A DNA stretch of 64,000 nucleotides. Source: Gongronella butleri (taxonomy: Eukaryota; Mucoromycota; Mucoromycetes; Mucorales; Cunninghamellaceae). Position 1 is the stretch's first letter; every line of letters begins with the position of its first letter. The stretch lies in the NCBI GenBank assembly GCA_025201375.1, contig JAIWZP010000022.1, positions 372,001 through 436,000 on the forward strand, in the 5' to 3' direction. Below the pieces are notes generated by a model. The model did not search any database and had not been told where the DNA came from. It saw only the letters and a program-made list of their open reading frames with translations. A program made the position numbers and the translations under genes. Positions 34,600-47,781 of the stretch are shown here, piece by piece.

Positions 34600-35871
34600 A
34601 TGCTAGAAAAAGAGGGCGTGGAGCGCGCCTACCTGAAATTTGTGCGTGAATATCGAGGTAAGAACGAATAAAAGTGTCCCTGTCGTCATAGTAGCTGATC
34701 GCCACCTTGTCAGATATCAACGGCACCGGATACACGACGTTTGACTGCGCACCCACTGCTCTCGAGTTTTTGCAACGATGCGTGCTGCCTAACCGACCAG
34801 CCGTGATCAAAGGTGAGGGCAAACGAAGGAAAAAAAAAATCAGGAAAAGAGGCGGAAGAAACAATGGCATTGACGCGCTTTTCTTTTTCTTTTTTCTTTT
34901 TTTCTTTTTTCTTTCTTTTGCGACTTTGTCATTTTTTTCAAGGTGCTTGCGACGATTGGTCGGCGCTCAAGCGTTGGACGGACGAATACCTGTGCGGTGC
35001 GCTGGCAGGGAACAAAGTGACGGTGTCCGTAACGCCCAATGGCTACGCGGACGCGGTGACGCACGATCCGATTACGGAAAAGGATTATTTTGTGATGCCC
35101 CTGCAGGAACAAATGACGTTTGACGCGTTTTTACCTTTGTTGCACGGCACTGGCAGCGTGTCGGCGCACACAGATCAGCCGGCATACTACATTTCGCTTC
35201 AAAATGGCAGTTTGAATCAAGAATTCACATCCATAGCCGACGACGTGCCAAAGGACATTGCGTGGTGCACGGAAGCGCTCGGCCACGCGCCGGATGCGGT
35301 CAATTTTTGGTATGGCAATAGGCGCAGCATCACGTCTCTGCACAAGGACCCCTATGAGAACTGCTACGCAGCCATCCGCGGATCAAAAACATTCATTCTC
35401 TATCCACCAGCCGAATACGCGTGTCTTTATGGTAAAAAAAATAACGATTTGAAAAAGCGCGACGTGGTATTGAAGTGTCGTTTTCTTTTGTGCACACAAG
35501 AGTCCGTGTACCCAGCCGCGCAATACACACTCAATGAGGCTGGCCAATTTGATATTTCGCCACAGGACGGTATACAAGTGCCATGGATTCCTGTAGACCC
35601 TCTCCAGCCTGATTTCGTCAAGTTTCCACGCTTCAGGCACGCGCGGCCTGTGGTGATCACCATCACCGAAGGCGAAATGCTATATTTGCCGGCGCTCTGG
35701 TTTCATCAGGTGATGCAGGATGGCGACCAAGGGTCCATTGCCGTGAACTATTGGTACGACATGAACATGAGCAACATGTTGTATCCTGCCATGGGCTTTT
35801 TTCGTCGCCTGGGATCCAATCTGCTTGACGGCCAGCCTGCGATGGATGAATTCGAGTCGGACGAGGATTAA
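34600..35871 (+). CDS. JMJD7-like JmjC hydroxylase
   Basis: Exons 34600-34657, 34714-34812, 34943-35431 and 35501-35871 encode about 338 residues (human JMJD7 has about 316). The N-terminal region matches JMJD7 (YTTFDCAPTALEFLQRCVLPNRPAVIKG). The JmjC core has HxD at H186-D188 (LHKDPYENCYAAI) and the distal His at 284 (LYLPALWFHQV), the three expected Fe(II) ligands, so activity is likely. JMJD7 is a 2-oxoglutarate oxygenase that hydroxylates lysine in DRG-family GTPases; the same substrate here is an inference. Cupin-fold aromatic and Lys/Thr positions for 2-oxoglutarate look intact. It converges with the GDE1-type gene across 221 bp. Confidence 0.9.
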
Positions 35872-36092
35872 ATGGTGCAACAAAATAGATTTCATACCCC
35901 CCCTCAATAGACTGGACGCGTCGTATCGTCCCTTTATTTTTCTTTTTCTTTTGATAGGAGCGCATTTTGATGCGCTCAGACGGGATTGGATTTATTTTTT
36001 GGTGTTACTAGGTGAGATCAAAGGAAAAAAAAAAAGTGAAAAGCAAGTGTGCACAGGTCTAATTGAGGGAGGGAGGGGGGTAAAATGGCGTC

Positions 36093-37205
36093 CTAAATGT
36101 CGGCGAGCAGGCCTTTGCGCACGGCGAGCACCGAGTCCTGCAAAATGGAAAAGCGAAATGGTGAGCATTTGGCACTTTTTTCCTTTTTCTTTTTTTCTTC
36201 TTTTTTCGTGGTGCTTACAACAATGACCGCATCGACTCCATAGCTCTTTTGGGCAACGGCGTTCTCGACCTCATTGTTGAGGACGCCATAGGTGAAGAGA
36301 AGTAGACCCGCTTCCTTGACAATGGAAACCATACGTGGTGCGGCAAGGATGGGCTCGCTGGCGGCGACAATGCCCAACAGATCGGCCTGCTTAGCGAAGC
36401 GGATGGCGCCCTGCAGCGAATTGCACCGGACGTCGGCCATGGGCAGCGTGCCAGCGTCGGTCAGGAAAAAGACGGGGTAATTGGGCTGCTTGAGATTGAG
36501 CGCGAGGCAAATTTCGGGATGGAACGACGAAAAGATGATGCGGCGGTCCTCCTCGGTATTGTTGTACACGCACTCGAGAATCGTGTCGACGAAAATATTC
36601 AATTCTTGGAATTGATGCAGCTCATCGTCCTCGGCCTCGTCCACCATCGGGTATTTCACTTCAATGTTGCAACCGGCTGTCTTGGGAACAACCTGGCATT
36701 CCCAAAAAAAAAAAAATAGAGAGGATGATAAGCGCATCGTGTCGCGTCGCGTCGCATCACTTCTCATAGATTTCTTTTTTTTTGTCACGATTTATACCTT
36801 GAGGGTCTCTGCCAACGTTGTAAAGGGCGCTTGGATGGTTTCTGGGCCATTGCCCTTTAGTTTTCCGAGCTTGTTTGTGCGTGTAAGACTCATGCGCTGT
36901 GAGTTATCTGCGCGGTGCATCATGGGGATGCCATTAATGGCGCCAACGGACTGCGAGCGGCCGACACGCTTGCCAAAGGGTAAACGTGCCATGTCGTCGA
37001 CCGAGCTAGTCTGGTTGATGGTTGGGATGATCTCGCCCTGGCCGTCGTTGGTCACGCCCATGTGATACTCCTTGATGTGGCCCGATGGGCGCAAATTGAG
37101 GAATTGCTCAGATGTGATTGCGTTGAGTGGAATGTCAAAGCCTGTCTCCGTCACCGTCCAGTCGTGATATATCACAGGCACCAAGTCCTTGGTCAATTGA
37201 ACATC

Positions 37206-37239
<34 letters not shown>

Positions 37240-40200
37240 GAAAAAGAAAATCAGACACCCCATCACGCCATTTCCAACAGAAAAAAAACGCCTATCTTTA
37301 CCGAATTCCACGTATTCTGCACCAAGCGAGGCCGCAGTGATGAACGACAGCACCGTGTTCTCACCCACCTGCAAGCGCGACCCCTTGCGGTTCATGCCGG
37401 AACCACGATGGCCAATCACCTTTAAAACGAAAAAAAAGCACGGGTTATTGTTTTTTGATTTTTTTACGCGCTCGTTCTTTTTCTTTGTTTTTTTTTTTTT
37501 ACCTTTGTGTCCAGCGACTTGTAGTACGTGTAGCGGTCACCGACGGTCATACGCGGGTGCTGGAAGGGGGTGATGACCAAGTATTCAAAGCCCAGGGAGC
37601 CGACAAAATCGAGTGTCGCGCTGCGGACGAGCGGGACAGTCTGTTGGCCACGGAGCGACGAATTGCCAATGGCCTGGCCCTTGAATGCTTTTGTCTTTGA
37701 GAAGATGTGGTCGCCGGTGAGGACGGCGGTGCCGCGGGCGAGGATACCTTGGGCGGCAAAGGTTTCGATGAGATCGAAGCGGAGGACGACGTCCTCGGGC
37801 TTGGAGGCAAAGAGGACAATGGGCTCTGGATGGAGCAAATGATGTTGATTGTTGGGCGGCAAGTCCAGGATAGGGAATTCGCCCGACGCATTGGTGGCGG
37901 ACACGGCAATGGACAGTCGCTGATCCTCTTGGACAAGTGTCTCCTTGAGCGACAAGAAACATTGCGACAATTGATTGCGCACGTCATTCGATCCGAGCGT
38001 GATAATGATCATGCACTGATCCGTCAGGTACTTGTGCCCATAAAGTCGCTCGGGCCGCGCCAATGACTTGCTCTTGCTCGCCGACGGCGATCGGTCGCCC
38101 GGACTCGATCCTGGCGGCGTCACAACACCACCCGCATGTTGGCCACTGATGCTCACGTCCGTCATCACTGCGGACAATGGCCGCTCAGGCACACCAGGCT
38201 TGTAAGAAACAGCGGGTTTGGTCACACGCCCAATTTCCAGCCAACCGCGGAAAATCGCGTGCTCGTACGCCGTCCATCCATTCGCATCCGTCTTGGATGT
38301 GTCCGCGCCGCCATCCAGCAACAGCGTCACAATCTCCGCATTGCCTTCAATCGCTAAATAGACCAAAGAACGGGGATAAATATCCCCAGTTTCCATTTTC
38401 TTTTTGCTTTTCTCATGACTTAGCCCATACCGGCGACCATGAGTGGTGTAGCGCCATTGATCTTTTCGGAATGATTGACGTTGGCATGGCCATACTCAAT
38501 GAGCACTCGGACACCATCCACAAAACCCAAACGGATCGCAACAAGCAGCGCTGTCTCGCCATCATCATCCGTCACGTCGACGGGTGCACCTTTCTCAATG
38601 AGCAATTGCAACAATTCCACATTCTTGAGCTCGCACGCCATGGCCACAGACGACGGGTGATGCGACGACAGTGTAAAATCGTATTCTTCCGTGTCAGTAG
38701 GCAAAGGCTTGTGTCGACCAGACACGACTATTTAAAAAAAAAAAAAAAAGAGGGGAACGTGGGGTGATGAGCGCGTCGCTCTTACGCCAAGAATTGGTTT
38801 TTTTTTTTTTTTACCTGCAATGACGGTATCGATTTCCTTGATTTTGCCAATTTCGATGATTGCGCGCGTGGTGTCGGTCTGGCCCTGCAAAATGGACAAG
38901 AATAGCGGTGTGTGGCCCTCGCGATCAAGCCACACGAGGTCGGTAAAGCCGACTTGCGGCATGTACTCTCCGTGGGCAATGGCGTGCTTGAGAAGCAGGC
39001 TTGCAAGTGCTGGGGACGCGCATTCAGCCGCATAGTGAAGTGCGCGGCGACCGGCAAAGTCCTGCTGAGCCGTCAGAGCAGGTGCAAGCTGCAGCAGCGC
39101 CGAAATGCCGTCCAACGCAGCCCCATCGAGCTGGTCGCCGTGAATCGACAATTTGTGCAAAATATTGCGGTCGTTGATGTCCAAGAACGCGAGAGGGTCC
39201 AAATCGCCCGCTTGCAAAAGCGCGCCAAGGCATCGGATCGACCCGTGCTGCGTCGCAAGCTCAAGTAACCCGTAGCGTGTCTTGAAAAAAAGGAGAAAAA
39301 AGAACAATTCACATGGGTCATGATCGTTTTGGAACTTTTTTTTCCCCCCTTTTTCTGTGTGATATTTTTTCTTACCATGTTGATATCATGTGTGGATTTT
39401 AGGCCAAGGTCGGCAGGCGCGGCAAGGAGCGCGGCGAGTCTCTCCGTGTCATCCTGTTTGATCACCTGGGCAAGATCTTGGTTGCGCTCGTCGGTGAGCA
39501 AGTTGTGGCGGCTGATTTTGCTGGGCATCGTCAGCTTTGCCGAGACGTTGGACGGATGATGCACCGATGGTGGCGGCGTCGCGTTGGCATCATGTCCAGT
39601 GAGCGTCGCAATCCATTGTGCAAGCTTGTCCATCTCCTGACGCATCGACCCATGATTCGCAAAAGGGAGATCGGCAATCTGTAACGATGAAAAAGACCAT
39701 CAGACACGCCGCTGATCTTCCATCACACATCCGAGTCGCTTTTTCGCTCCAATTCCCCCCCTCCCAATGGTCCCATTGTCATCTTTTTCACAGCAATTGG
39801 ACTCATTGCCATTGGCTTCCTCTATTTTTTTTTTTTTTTTGGCCGGATAACTTGCCTTTGTTTCCCAATAGACAGTCTGCGTGTCAAGGCCCAGCTTCTT
39901 GTCTAATCTACAAAAAAAAAAAAAAAAAAATCACAAAAAAAGGGGGCATGATCAGCATCCAACAAGCCTTTTTGCCTAGCGTCACGCGGTGCCCCAACCC
40001 TAAATGGCGGCGCGTGTCACGTTCTTCGCAATCTCTCGGCACCGCCCCCCCCCTTTCTTTTTTGTTGGCGAGACAGCCTACTTTTTCAAAATTTTGCGGA
40101 AACCCTTAGCATTGAGCTCGGCAAAGCGCATGAGCTTGTTGCATTGGGCGCGAGTCTCCTGCAAAGCGCTGACCAGCTCGTCACAAATGTCCGTGCAAGA

Positions 40201-40577
40201 CGACGCGGAGCTGTCGACCTGCGGTTGCTGCGAGTCTCCTTGCTGCTGTTTGCCCTCGTTGTCGTGATATTGCTGATACTTCTCGGACAAAATCCACACA
40301 CGGCGGTCAATTTGCGCTTGCTTGTACACATAAAATGTATTCACTTTCTCCAGCTCGCGGTCCAGCTGGAACAAGATGGCTAAAAAGGGGCGCCGTCAGG
40401 CATAAAACACCTTTTGACACACACTTTTTTTTTTTTTTTTTTACCAGTCGTCGTCTCCTCGGACGGCGGCAGCTGCTGCATCGCCTCATTGATACTCTTC
40501 TTCAGTTGCTTGTACGCCACATAATTCTTGGACCACTCGGGCAGCTGATTGTTCAGCAGCGTCTTGCCAAACTTCAT
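36093..40577 (-). CDS. GDE1: SPX-ankyrin-GDPD glycerophosphodiesterase
   Basis: Eleven exons, transcribed 40577-40445, 40379-40082, 39907-39856, 39678-39376, 39280-38815, 38727-38431, 38353-37503, 37419-37302, 37204-36798, 36692-36219 and 36137-36093, encode about 1147 residues. The SPX domain is N-terminal (MKFGKTLLNNQLPEWSKNYVAYKQLKK ... LNAKGFRKILKKLDK), ankyrin repeats cover about 220-530, and a GDPD barrel starts at 801. GDPD residues seen: H804-R805, the E820-N pair, EFD at 838-840 and H853-D854, so catalysis looks intact. The yeast homologue Gde1 hydrolyses glycerophosphocholine, and SPX senses inositol pyrophosphates and phosphate status. Exon 3 uses a GC donor (AAG|GCAAGT), since the GT alternative breaks the frame. 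Pho81-type proteins share the layout, but intact catalytic residues favour GDE1. Confidence 0.93.
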
Positions 40578-41938
40578 GGCACAGCAGGAAAAAAAAAAAA
40601 AAAAAAAAAAAAAAAACGACAAAAAGGGAAAAGAAATGAGAGGGAGAAAAAAAAAAAAAAAGGTGGGAAAAACGCCGCTCTTTGAATTTTGAATCCTGTC
40701 AAAATGCGCATGCATGCACGCTTCCAGCGGCGTTTCAAATAAAAGACAGGTACACTTGGTCACAAGTCATATGAAAAAGTGCGTGAAATGAGCGTGACAC
40801 ATCCATTGGTTTCACCCAACAGTGAGGCCAGGACCAGTTGCCGGGGACCAATGCTAGTGCCCAGCAGAAAAACAAAAACAAGCGAGAAGCTGGGCCATTG
40901 TGTCGCGTCGTCGTGGCCACGAACTTGCCAAAACACACTGTGTTTGGCAATGAAACAACACGTGGGAATTTCCATGGCCCCAGATTCGCCCACCGCTCCC
41001 AGCTAATCATGCAAACTTTCGGCTACAAACAAAAAAGGGGGTGCCGAATGCATGGGCCACCCAGTCAGAGTGCGCCTGATTTGGCACATGCCGCATTTTT
41101 TATAATTTTTTCCGGCCATATACACCACAACCAACGGGGTGCTTTCAAATGTGCGCCCCACCCCCTATGGTGCTGCGGCCACTGCGGTCGCTGAATGGCG
41201 CACAATGTCGATTTTAACAAGTTGCCCCTTTTTTAAAAAGGGGGCCCCGTCGCCAAATTGAAATTCCTATGATTAAAGAGCTCATGCTGCCATGTTGTGC
41301 CACAACATGGACAATCCTCACTCATTCATCGATAAAGGGCACTAAAGGTCAAGGCCTTTATGAGTTTTTGCAGAAAATGCGATAAATCGGCTGAGGCGTT
41401 GTTGACTTCTGCTGGCTTAAGCGTTGCCCACCCATAGCCATTGTGCTCGCGTGACGCCCCTTCCCTCAGGCACACGCTTTTGAAGCATTATTATTAAATG
41501 CTCAATGACTTAATGGATCCTCAGCGATCGGTTGATACACTTTTGGAATTTAGTTATTTTTTTCAGATTTTCCTGTCCCAAGGTCAAACTTTAAGATCTA
41601 CAGCTTGGTGTACTTTGATTCAATGTTCATGAAGCACAACAGGATCAAATTTGACCAAGATTGGATCCCTGAAACGCCACCAATCTCAGATCGTTGCACT
41701 TTGGTATTTTGATGCGCCACGGCCAGTACGACGAGTTAAAAAAAAATCCGCGTTGCCCGCAGATGATTGTGCTTGACTGTATTTTCGGTACCATAGTGTG
41801 ATGGGCAACAAAATGGGTGATTGATGAAAAAATTGAAGAGCAATTCACGTTTTTTGCTGCAATTTTATTGTTATCTGCTGTAATTGTGTGTCGAGAAATT
41901 TTTAACTCCAAAAGAATGCTCATGCATTGAATTGATTA

Positions 41939-44900
41939 CAGTATACCAAGCCTTGTCGTTCGAATGAGCCCACTCTTGGGGCTGTGTCGCTGTTGGGTGT
42001 CGCGCAACGATGACTTTGCCAAGAGTCCAGCCTCCAACAACAGTGAATTTGAAACCCGAGAAATTCGGACCCTCCGATCGCCATATGATACAGTAAGACT
42101 CGTATATTATTGTACGCATGTTACAGTAAACGAAAAATCTCATTTGCTGTACTGTATCGACAATTATGCAATATTATATCATAAAAACTAGTACTGTAGT
42201 TCTTCTTGCATTGACTATTTTTGGTGCAAAAAAATGCGATTTTCGCCATTTTGTGGCCTACTTTTTTTCTATCACACCAAGGGTTGACTTGACCAGGGAT
42301 GGTTGCAGCGCCTTGAATCGCAGACCACAACAAACAGCACACTTTTCTACATAGTGGATATTCGTGATCTGTGAGTTGACGTGAAGCCAAAAAAAAAAAG
42401 TTCAGATTTCGCAATTTTCAACGCGTGCAAAACCGTGTCAATCCGACAAACACCGTGCGTCTTCTATTATTATACAGTATCAGTCACGCTTTCAGCACCT
42501 ACAGTATCAAAAGTCATTCGTCTTGCGCACAACTGATAAACACGTCAGAGCACGTTCAGTACTTGGATTACTGCCAAAACATTGCCATTTGATCATTTCC
42601 TCCGCGCGCGTGCGTGTTTACAGTATAATATCATCATATGATACTGTACTTAGAAATTCTTAAAAATCGGAGGTGAAGAACTTCGCCGAGCTGCCGACAA
42701 TTTTAAAAATTTGGCTTTTTTTTTTCAAGGATTTTCACACATCCAAATTTAATGACCCCAAATCCTGCTGGTTGGATAGCCTCCAGCACTGTTTCATTAG
42801 GCCATTTTGTCGCGACTTTTTCCAGCAGCATGGTGTTGAAAACCAGAGGTCCGTTGAATCGTTGTGCAGATGACTTCAAAATATGATACTGTTGAAGAAT
42901 ATAAGGTAGCTTTTGAGTAAAAAAGGGTGAAAAAGATAGAGACGTTAAGAATAACGAGAATGAAGTAAGTCTTTTATTAAAATGAAAAGATCTCGATATT
43001 TATACAAAAATGAAAAATGCCTAGACGGATAGGCTAGATGCGCAGACGCGTAAAATGAAGCTGTCGCGGCGTCTGAATAAGGAAACAGGGGCGTGAGACC
43101 AAGACATGGCCGCGCAGATCTCAAACAAAACGTTATGCCCATCCCAGAGGATTCAAACATGCCAATGCTTGCAAGCACCGTGTTGTTTCACTTGGTGCGC
43201 AAGTGCGAGAAACATAATGGTTCGAGTCGTGTGTGCCAACATGCAATGTTTGGCACGGAGAAGCCATTTTTCTTTTTTTTTTTTTCTTTTGTTTCTCAAA
43301 AGGCATTGATCACTTAGTGATCAAAGCAGGCTATGAAACCGTGAGGGTGTGTTTCTACTTAAGCATCTGAGACAATGTGATGATGCGTACAGAGACCGAG
43401 ATGGAGGAAGATGCGCATTCTTCCAAAAGCATGAAAAAGCGGTAAAAGGAGATGACCAGCCGACAGCGGGCTTTTGTGACGAGCAGAGCGGGAGCATTAC
43501 CCAATTGGGCAATGCCCGCTTAGAGGAGCGGCATGAGAAAGATCCAATTGCGGCAACAAGTCAGCATTTTAATTCTTTGATCGCTGCTTGCACACGCATT
43601 GACGCGTTGAGCGCGTTTAAGACGCGCTTATGCTTTCTTTCGTTGACAGACCAAGCGTCTGTTAGGCTTTTCTTATTAAATCAAGCTCTGTAAAGCAGGC
43701 AAATACAACAACTGTATCGATATTTTTACAAATTCAGCAGTGGCTCTCAAAATATTCCGTGGATCGGGATGAAACTGACATCATTCAAAAGAGACACGCT
43801 TGGAGCAGCCTTGGACATCATTTCTGGAATGTTTGTTTGCCCGATGCGCAACTTACCTATTTGTACTGTATAGTACATACTGTACACTTGTGAAAGTTGT
43901 TGTTCACACATTTCGAAAATCTTCAACAACCTCGATGTTCTCGGCAACTGATTACTGTACAGTATTATGATACAGTATCATAGACGACACACAACGCTTT
44001 GAACGTGTCAAAAGCAACTGTTGAATCTCTATCGAATGAGACCAGTTTCATCGATGGATGGCTCAAACTCGCCGAGAAAGTTCACTTTTTCATCAAAATT
44101 TTTGATCGCGATTTTCTCGACATTGGTCTAATAAACTTGTGATTTTTATTATTCCAGTTTTACAAACAAACAGCCAGGGGGCAAAGAACCTACTGTAATG
44201 GGATGACTTTCAATGCGCTAGCTTGCAGGGTTTTAACTTTTTGCATCGGTCATTTCACCGGCCTGCGGCCCAGTCAGCGCATAAAAATGTGCAAATAAAA
44301 TAATAAAAAAAAAATACAAAAAAATAAAAATTCCATGCAATCCACGCACTTAATTTGGAAGTGTCAAACCTTAAATTTTTGCAAAAAAATCTTGACCAAA
44401 GTAAACACTTTTTCTCAGTCGATCGCCGTTCATGCGTCACTCTTTGGGCTTTTTTCTTACGTTGGCGCGACCTGTCATTTTGTCAGCCAATAGCAAATCA
44501 TCGGAGTTACCTGTTTGGGATGCATTGATCACTCGGAGTTCGAAAAATCCAAATTTGGCATTTCTGAGATTGAAATGTGTGACCCCTGAGTGACCCCTGA
44601 ATTTTTCAAAAGTGGTCGTAGCGCTTTTTTGCTTTGGGGGTTTAAACTTTTTTGTGGCAAATTTTGCGCTGATTGCGATGCAGCTATTTTTGAGTGGTGT
44701 CGACCATGCAGATATTCAGATGGATGCAAAATAGTACAAATAGAAGGTTTTTGGCATTTTCGAGTCCAAAAAAAAATCGGGCGAGTCCGTCCTGAGCACT
44801 GGGCTGTAGTTTAAGCCGAGACGGATTTTTCATTGGCGGGCAAGTGGGCTGTAAAAAAATTTCTGGAGGCACAGCAGGCCAGCAAAGTCTGAAAATCACG

Positions 44901-45212
44901 CTCTTTGGTTTTTACAGTAATATGCAAATGTATGTGTACGTTTTTGTGCAGTGCAGCGCGATGCTTCAGGCATTGGAATCATGGCACGCATCGGTTTCTG
45001 TCCACTGAGATTGAAACATCGCCGGACCAAACACTTTTGTGTGTGCAAAAATCCTATGATAATTAAACGGATGCAAATCGTGTTTTTGTGCATTTTCTTG
45101 GGCACTTCTGAGATTGGGATGCAGGTGGCACCAGGTGGTGGCATGTGGTGAACGGGCCATTTTGCAAACTTGCAGCGTGTCAGGTCCATTGAAAGCAATG
45201 AATACAGTATAA
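41939..45212. repeat. TACTGTA/TACAGTA-rich island
   Basis: I counted about 18 occurrences of TACTGTA or its complement TACAGTA in 3.3 kb. They include a perfect 12-bp palindrome at 43953-43964 and an 8-bp inverted repeat at 42619-42626 / 42641-42648. The few others I found lie in the other gene-free islands, not in genes. Confidence 0.75.
42412..42490. repeat. Dispersed repeat, fragment 3
   Basis: Aligns with about 23750-23830 and about 11600-11675: CAATTTTCRACGCGTG, AAACCGYGTCAA and RCGTCT-TATT blocks in the same order. In this copy the match then runs into TACAGTAT sequence. Confidence 0.5.
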
Positions 45213-45344
45213 ACCAGGGGTGTTCTTGTTTTATTCGTCAGTACAGAAACAAAAAGAGGGCTAGCAAAGCAAGCAATGAGGGAATTATATGAGTCAAATT
45301 AAAAATAAAATAGCAACTAAAAACGGGGTTGGGGGGCAGGTATC

Positions 45345-47739
45345 CTATGAGAGAGTTTGCATGTAGTCCTACGAAAAAGAAAAAAAAAAGATCGCGTGAG
45401 CCGCTGCACATGATTTTGACCAATGTTCGACGCGCTCTTTACCTTGAATTTGAATGATGGGTTCTGCGCTACGAATGGATGCACCAGTAAGTCGGCGGCG
45501 GTCGGCCGTTCTTCGGGATTGCTGCAGAAAAGCAAAGCAAAAGAAAAAAAAATGATGAGCTTCTCGCTTGAATAAGTGCGTCGTGTCCCTCTTACATTTT
45601 GAAGCACTGCTGTAAAAAGTTGGTGGCCATGTCGCTGCTGTCTTTGGGTAAAGGAGGCGCTTCAAATTGGCCAAGCTACAGGTGAAAAATTGACAAAAAA
45701 ATCGAAAAAGTAAGCAACAACGCGTAAAAAAACACGTGTGTCCCTCTCCCGCCATTTTTTTCTTACATTGTAAAGAGCGGCGACAATGTTGAGGTCGAGC
45801 CATGGGTGTTTTCCCGTGAGCATTTCAATGACGGTGCAGCCCAGGCTCCAAATATCGACCTTTGCGCTGTAATTTGTGCCCGAGACCATTTCAGGTGCCA
45901 TCCAGTAGACGGTGCCGCGCATGAGTGAGTTGCTGCCATGTGCGTCATAGGCCTTGTCCTGCCCGGACAGCTTGGACAGGCCGAAGTCGGTGATTTTGCA
46001 TGCGCCGCTGTGTGTGAGCAGGACGTTGCCGGCCTTGATGTCGCGGTGCAGGATGTTGCGGTCGTGCAGATACTCGAGGCCCAGCAGGATTTGGCGCGTG
46101 AAGAAGCTGGTGAGGCTCTCGTCAAATTTGCCGTGGCGCGCAAGGCACGTGGCAATGCTGCCACCGGGCACGTACTCCAAAAAGATGTTGATGTAGCCCT
46201 CTTCCTTGTCCACGTCGTAGCCAAGGTATTGCACAATGTTATCGTGCTCCAGGTCCTTTAGCAGCGAAATCTCGCGGTACAGGGCGTCCTGCGTGTCATT
46301 GAGGCTCTTGTTCAGCCGGTCGGCCGCCGTGGTCGGCACGTCGACCTGCTTGACGGCAATCCATTCACCGGCGGCCACATTGAGTGCGTGGTACACGCGA
46401 CCATACGAGCCCTTGCCGATCAATTGACCGCGCATCCATTTGAGCTTGGTCGGGGCTGGGGGGGGCAAAAAAAATTAAGAAATAAAAAAAAATTAGAAAA
46501 TCCCGTGTTTTTCTTTTTTTTTTTTTTTTTTTTTGGCTTACCAGGTGTGCCATCGGGAGCGACCGAGGGTGGTTCTTCCTTCTCCTCTTGCACTGCGCCG
46601 GGCTTGACCTGCTGGACACGGTGGCCCCACATCTTGGTGCTGCGTCGGCGTAGCATGTTGTTGACACGGATCACGTTGACGGCCTGCTTCCAATTGCGAT
46701 GGGCCTCGTTGGCGACGACACGGATGGACTTCTTGTGGCCCTGCAGCTTGCGTGTGAGTGGTGGAGGCGTAACGGTTGTCGTGGTGGTAGTGACATTGGG
46801 ATTGGCGTTGGCATTGTTGGCTGCTGCGACTGCGGCTGCAGCGGCATTGGATGCCGGGGCCTGTTGCTGCTGGTCATCGAGCATGATTTCCTTGTCAAGA
46901 TCGTGGCCAGGCAGGTACTTATCAATGTCGCGGTACAGTCTTTCAATGGAGGGTCGCTCTGCCCAATTGTCGTCGATTTCCGTGTCGGTCATGTCGTGTG
47001 GGGAAAAGATGGGCGATCCATTGTCGGACGACGACAGCGGCGTGCGCAATGCCGATGACGAGGCCGACGACGACGACGATGTCTTCCACTGTGCATTTGT
47101 CGCAATGCCAGGCGAGAGACTATTGGTATTGGACGCATTGGGAGCTTGCAAGGGGAATTGCGGCGATGGCTGAGGCGATTCGCCGCCATGACGGCCTGGG
47201 ATCTGGATCTGAAGGTGTTTGCGCGTGGTGGTGGTGGGGCGGTGGCGCGGGTTGACGAGGGCAGGACGCAAACCGCCACTTTCGTCACTGGACGACGCCG
47301 ACAGCGACACGGGCGGGTCTTCCAGGCGCACGGCCGTCAATCCTGCCTGCAACAGCTCCGTCTCGGTGGTGCCTGAGCCGTCGCGATTGGCATAATTCTG
47401 CAAAGGCGACGATGACGATGACGACGACGACGAAGCACCCGGGGTAGCATTTGGGTGTGGTGGAGCGGGCGATTGTGACGACGGCGGGTACCTTGGTGGG
47501 AACGTGGCGGACCAAGGGCTTGGAGACGACGCGCCAGACGCGTTTGGAGACGGCATGATGATGGTGGGAGCTGGAGACGCGGTCGATGACGATGACGACG
47601 CTGCGAGAGCGGGCGGACGCGTGTTTTTCGGCGGGACTTGCCACAGACCGGCGGCCAGCATGGCGTCATGTTCATGTTGGTCATGATGGGAAAAGGAAGA
47701 GGACGCGGAAGAGGTAATTGGGTGAGAAAGGGTGGTATC

Positions 47740-47781
<42 letters not shown>

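Larger units (their letters stand above)
40578..45344. other. Large gene-free island
   Basis: 4.8 kb without a supported gene. 40.6-41.3 kb resembles ordinary flank. 41.3-45.2 kb is AT-richer, with TACTGTA heptamers, inverted repeats, a fragment of the dispersed repeat and a possible LTR remnant near 42.89-43.15 kb. Open frames (the longest about 115 codons, at 43349-43693 on +) match nothing I know. Confidence 0.6.

Noticed and set aside
43215..43240. GGTTCGAGTC resembling a tRNA B box
   Set aside because: Flanking bases cannot form the T stem and no A box lies upstream.
43349..43693. 115-codon open frame in the AT-rich island
   Set aside because: No domain and no splice context; it lies within sequence full of repeats. 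Kept as part of the gene-free island.
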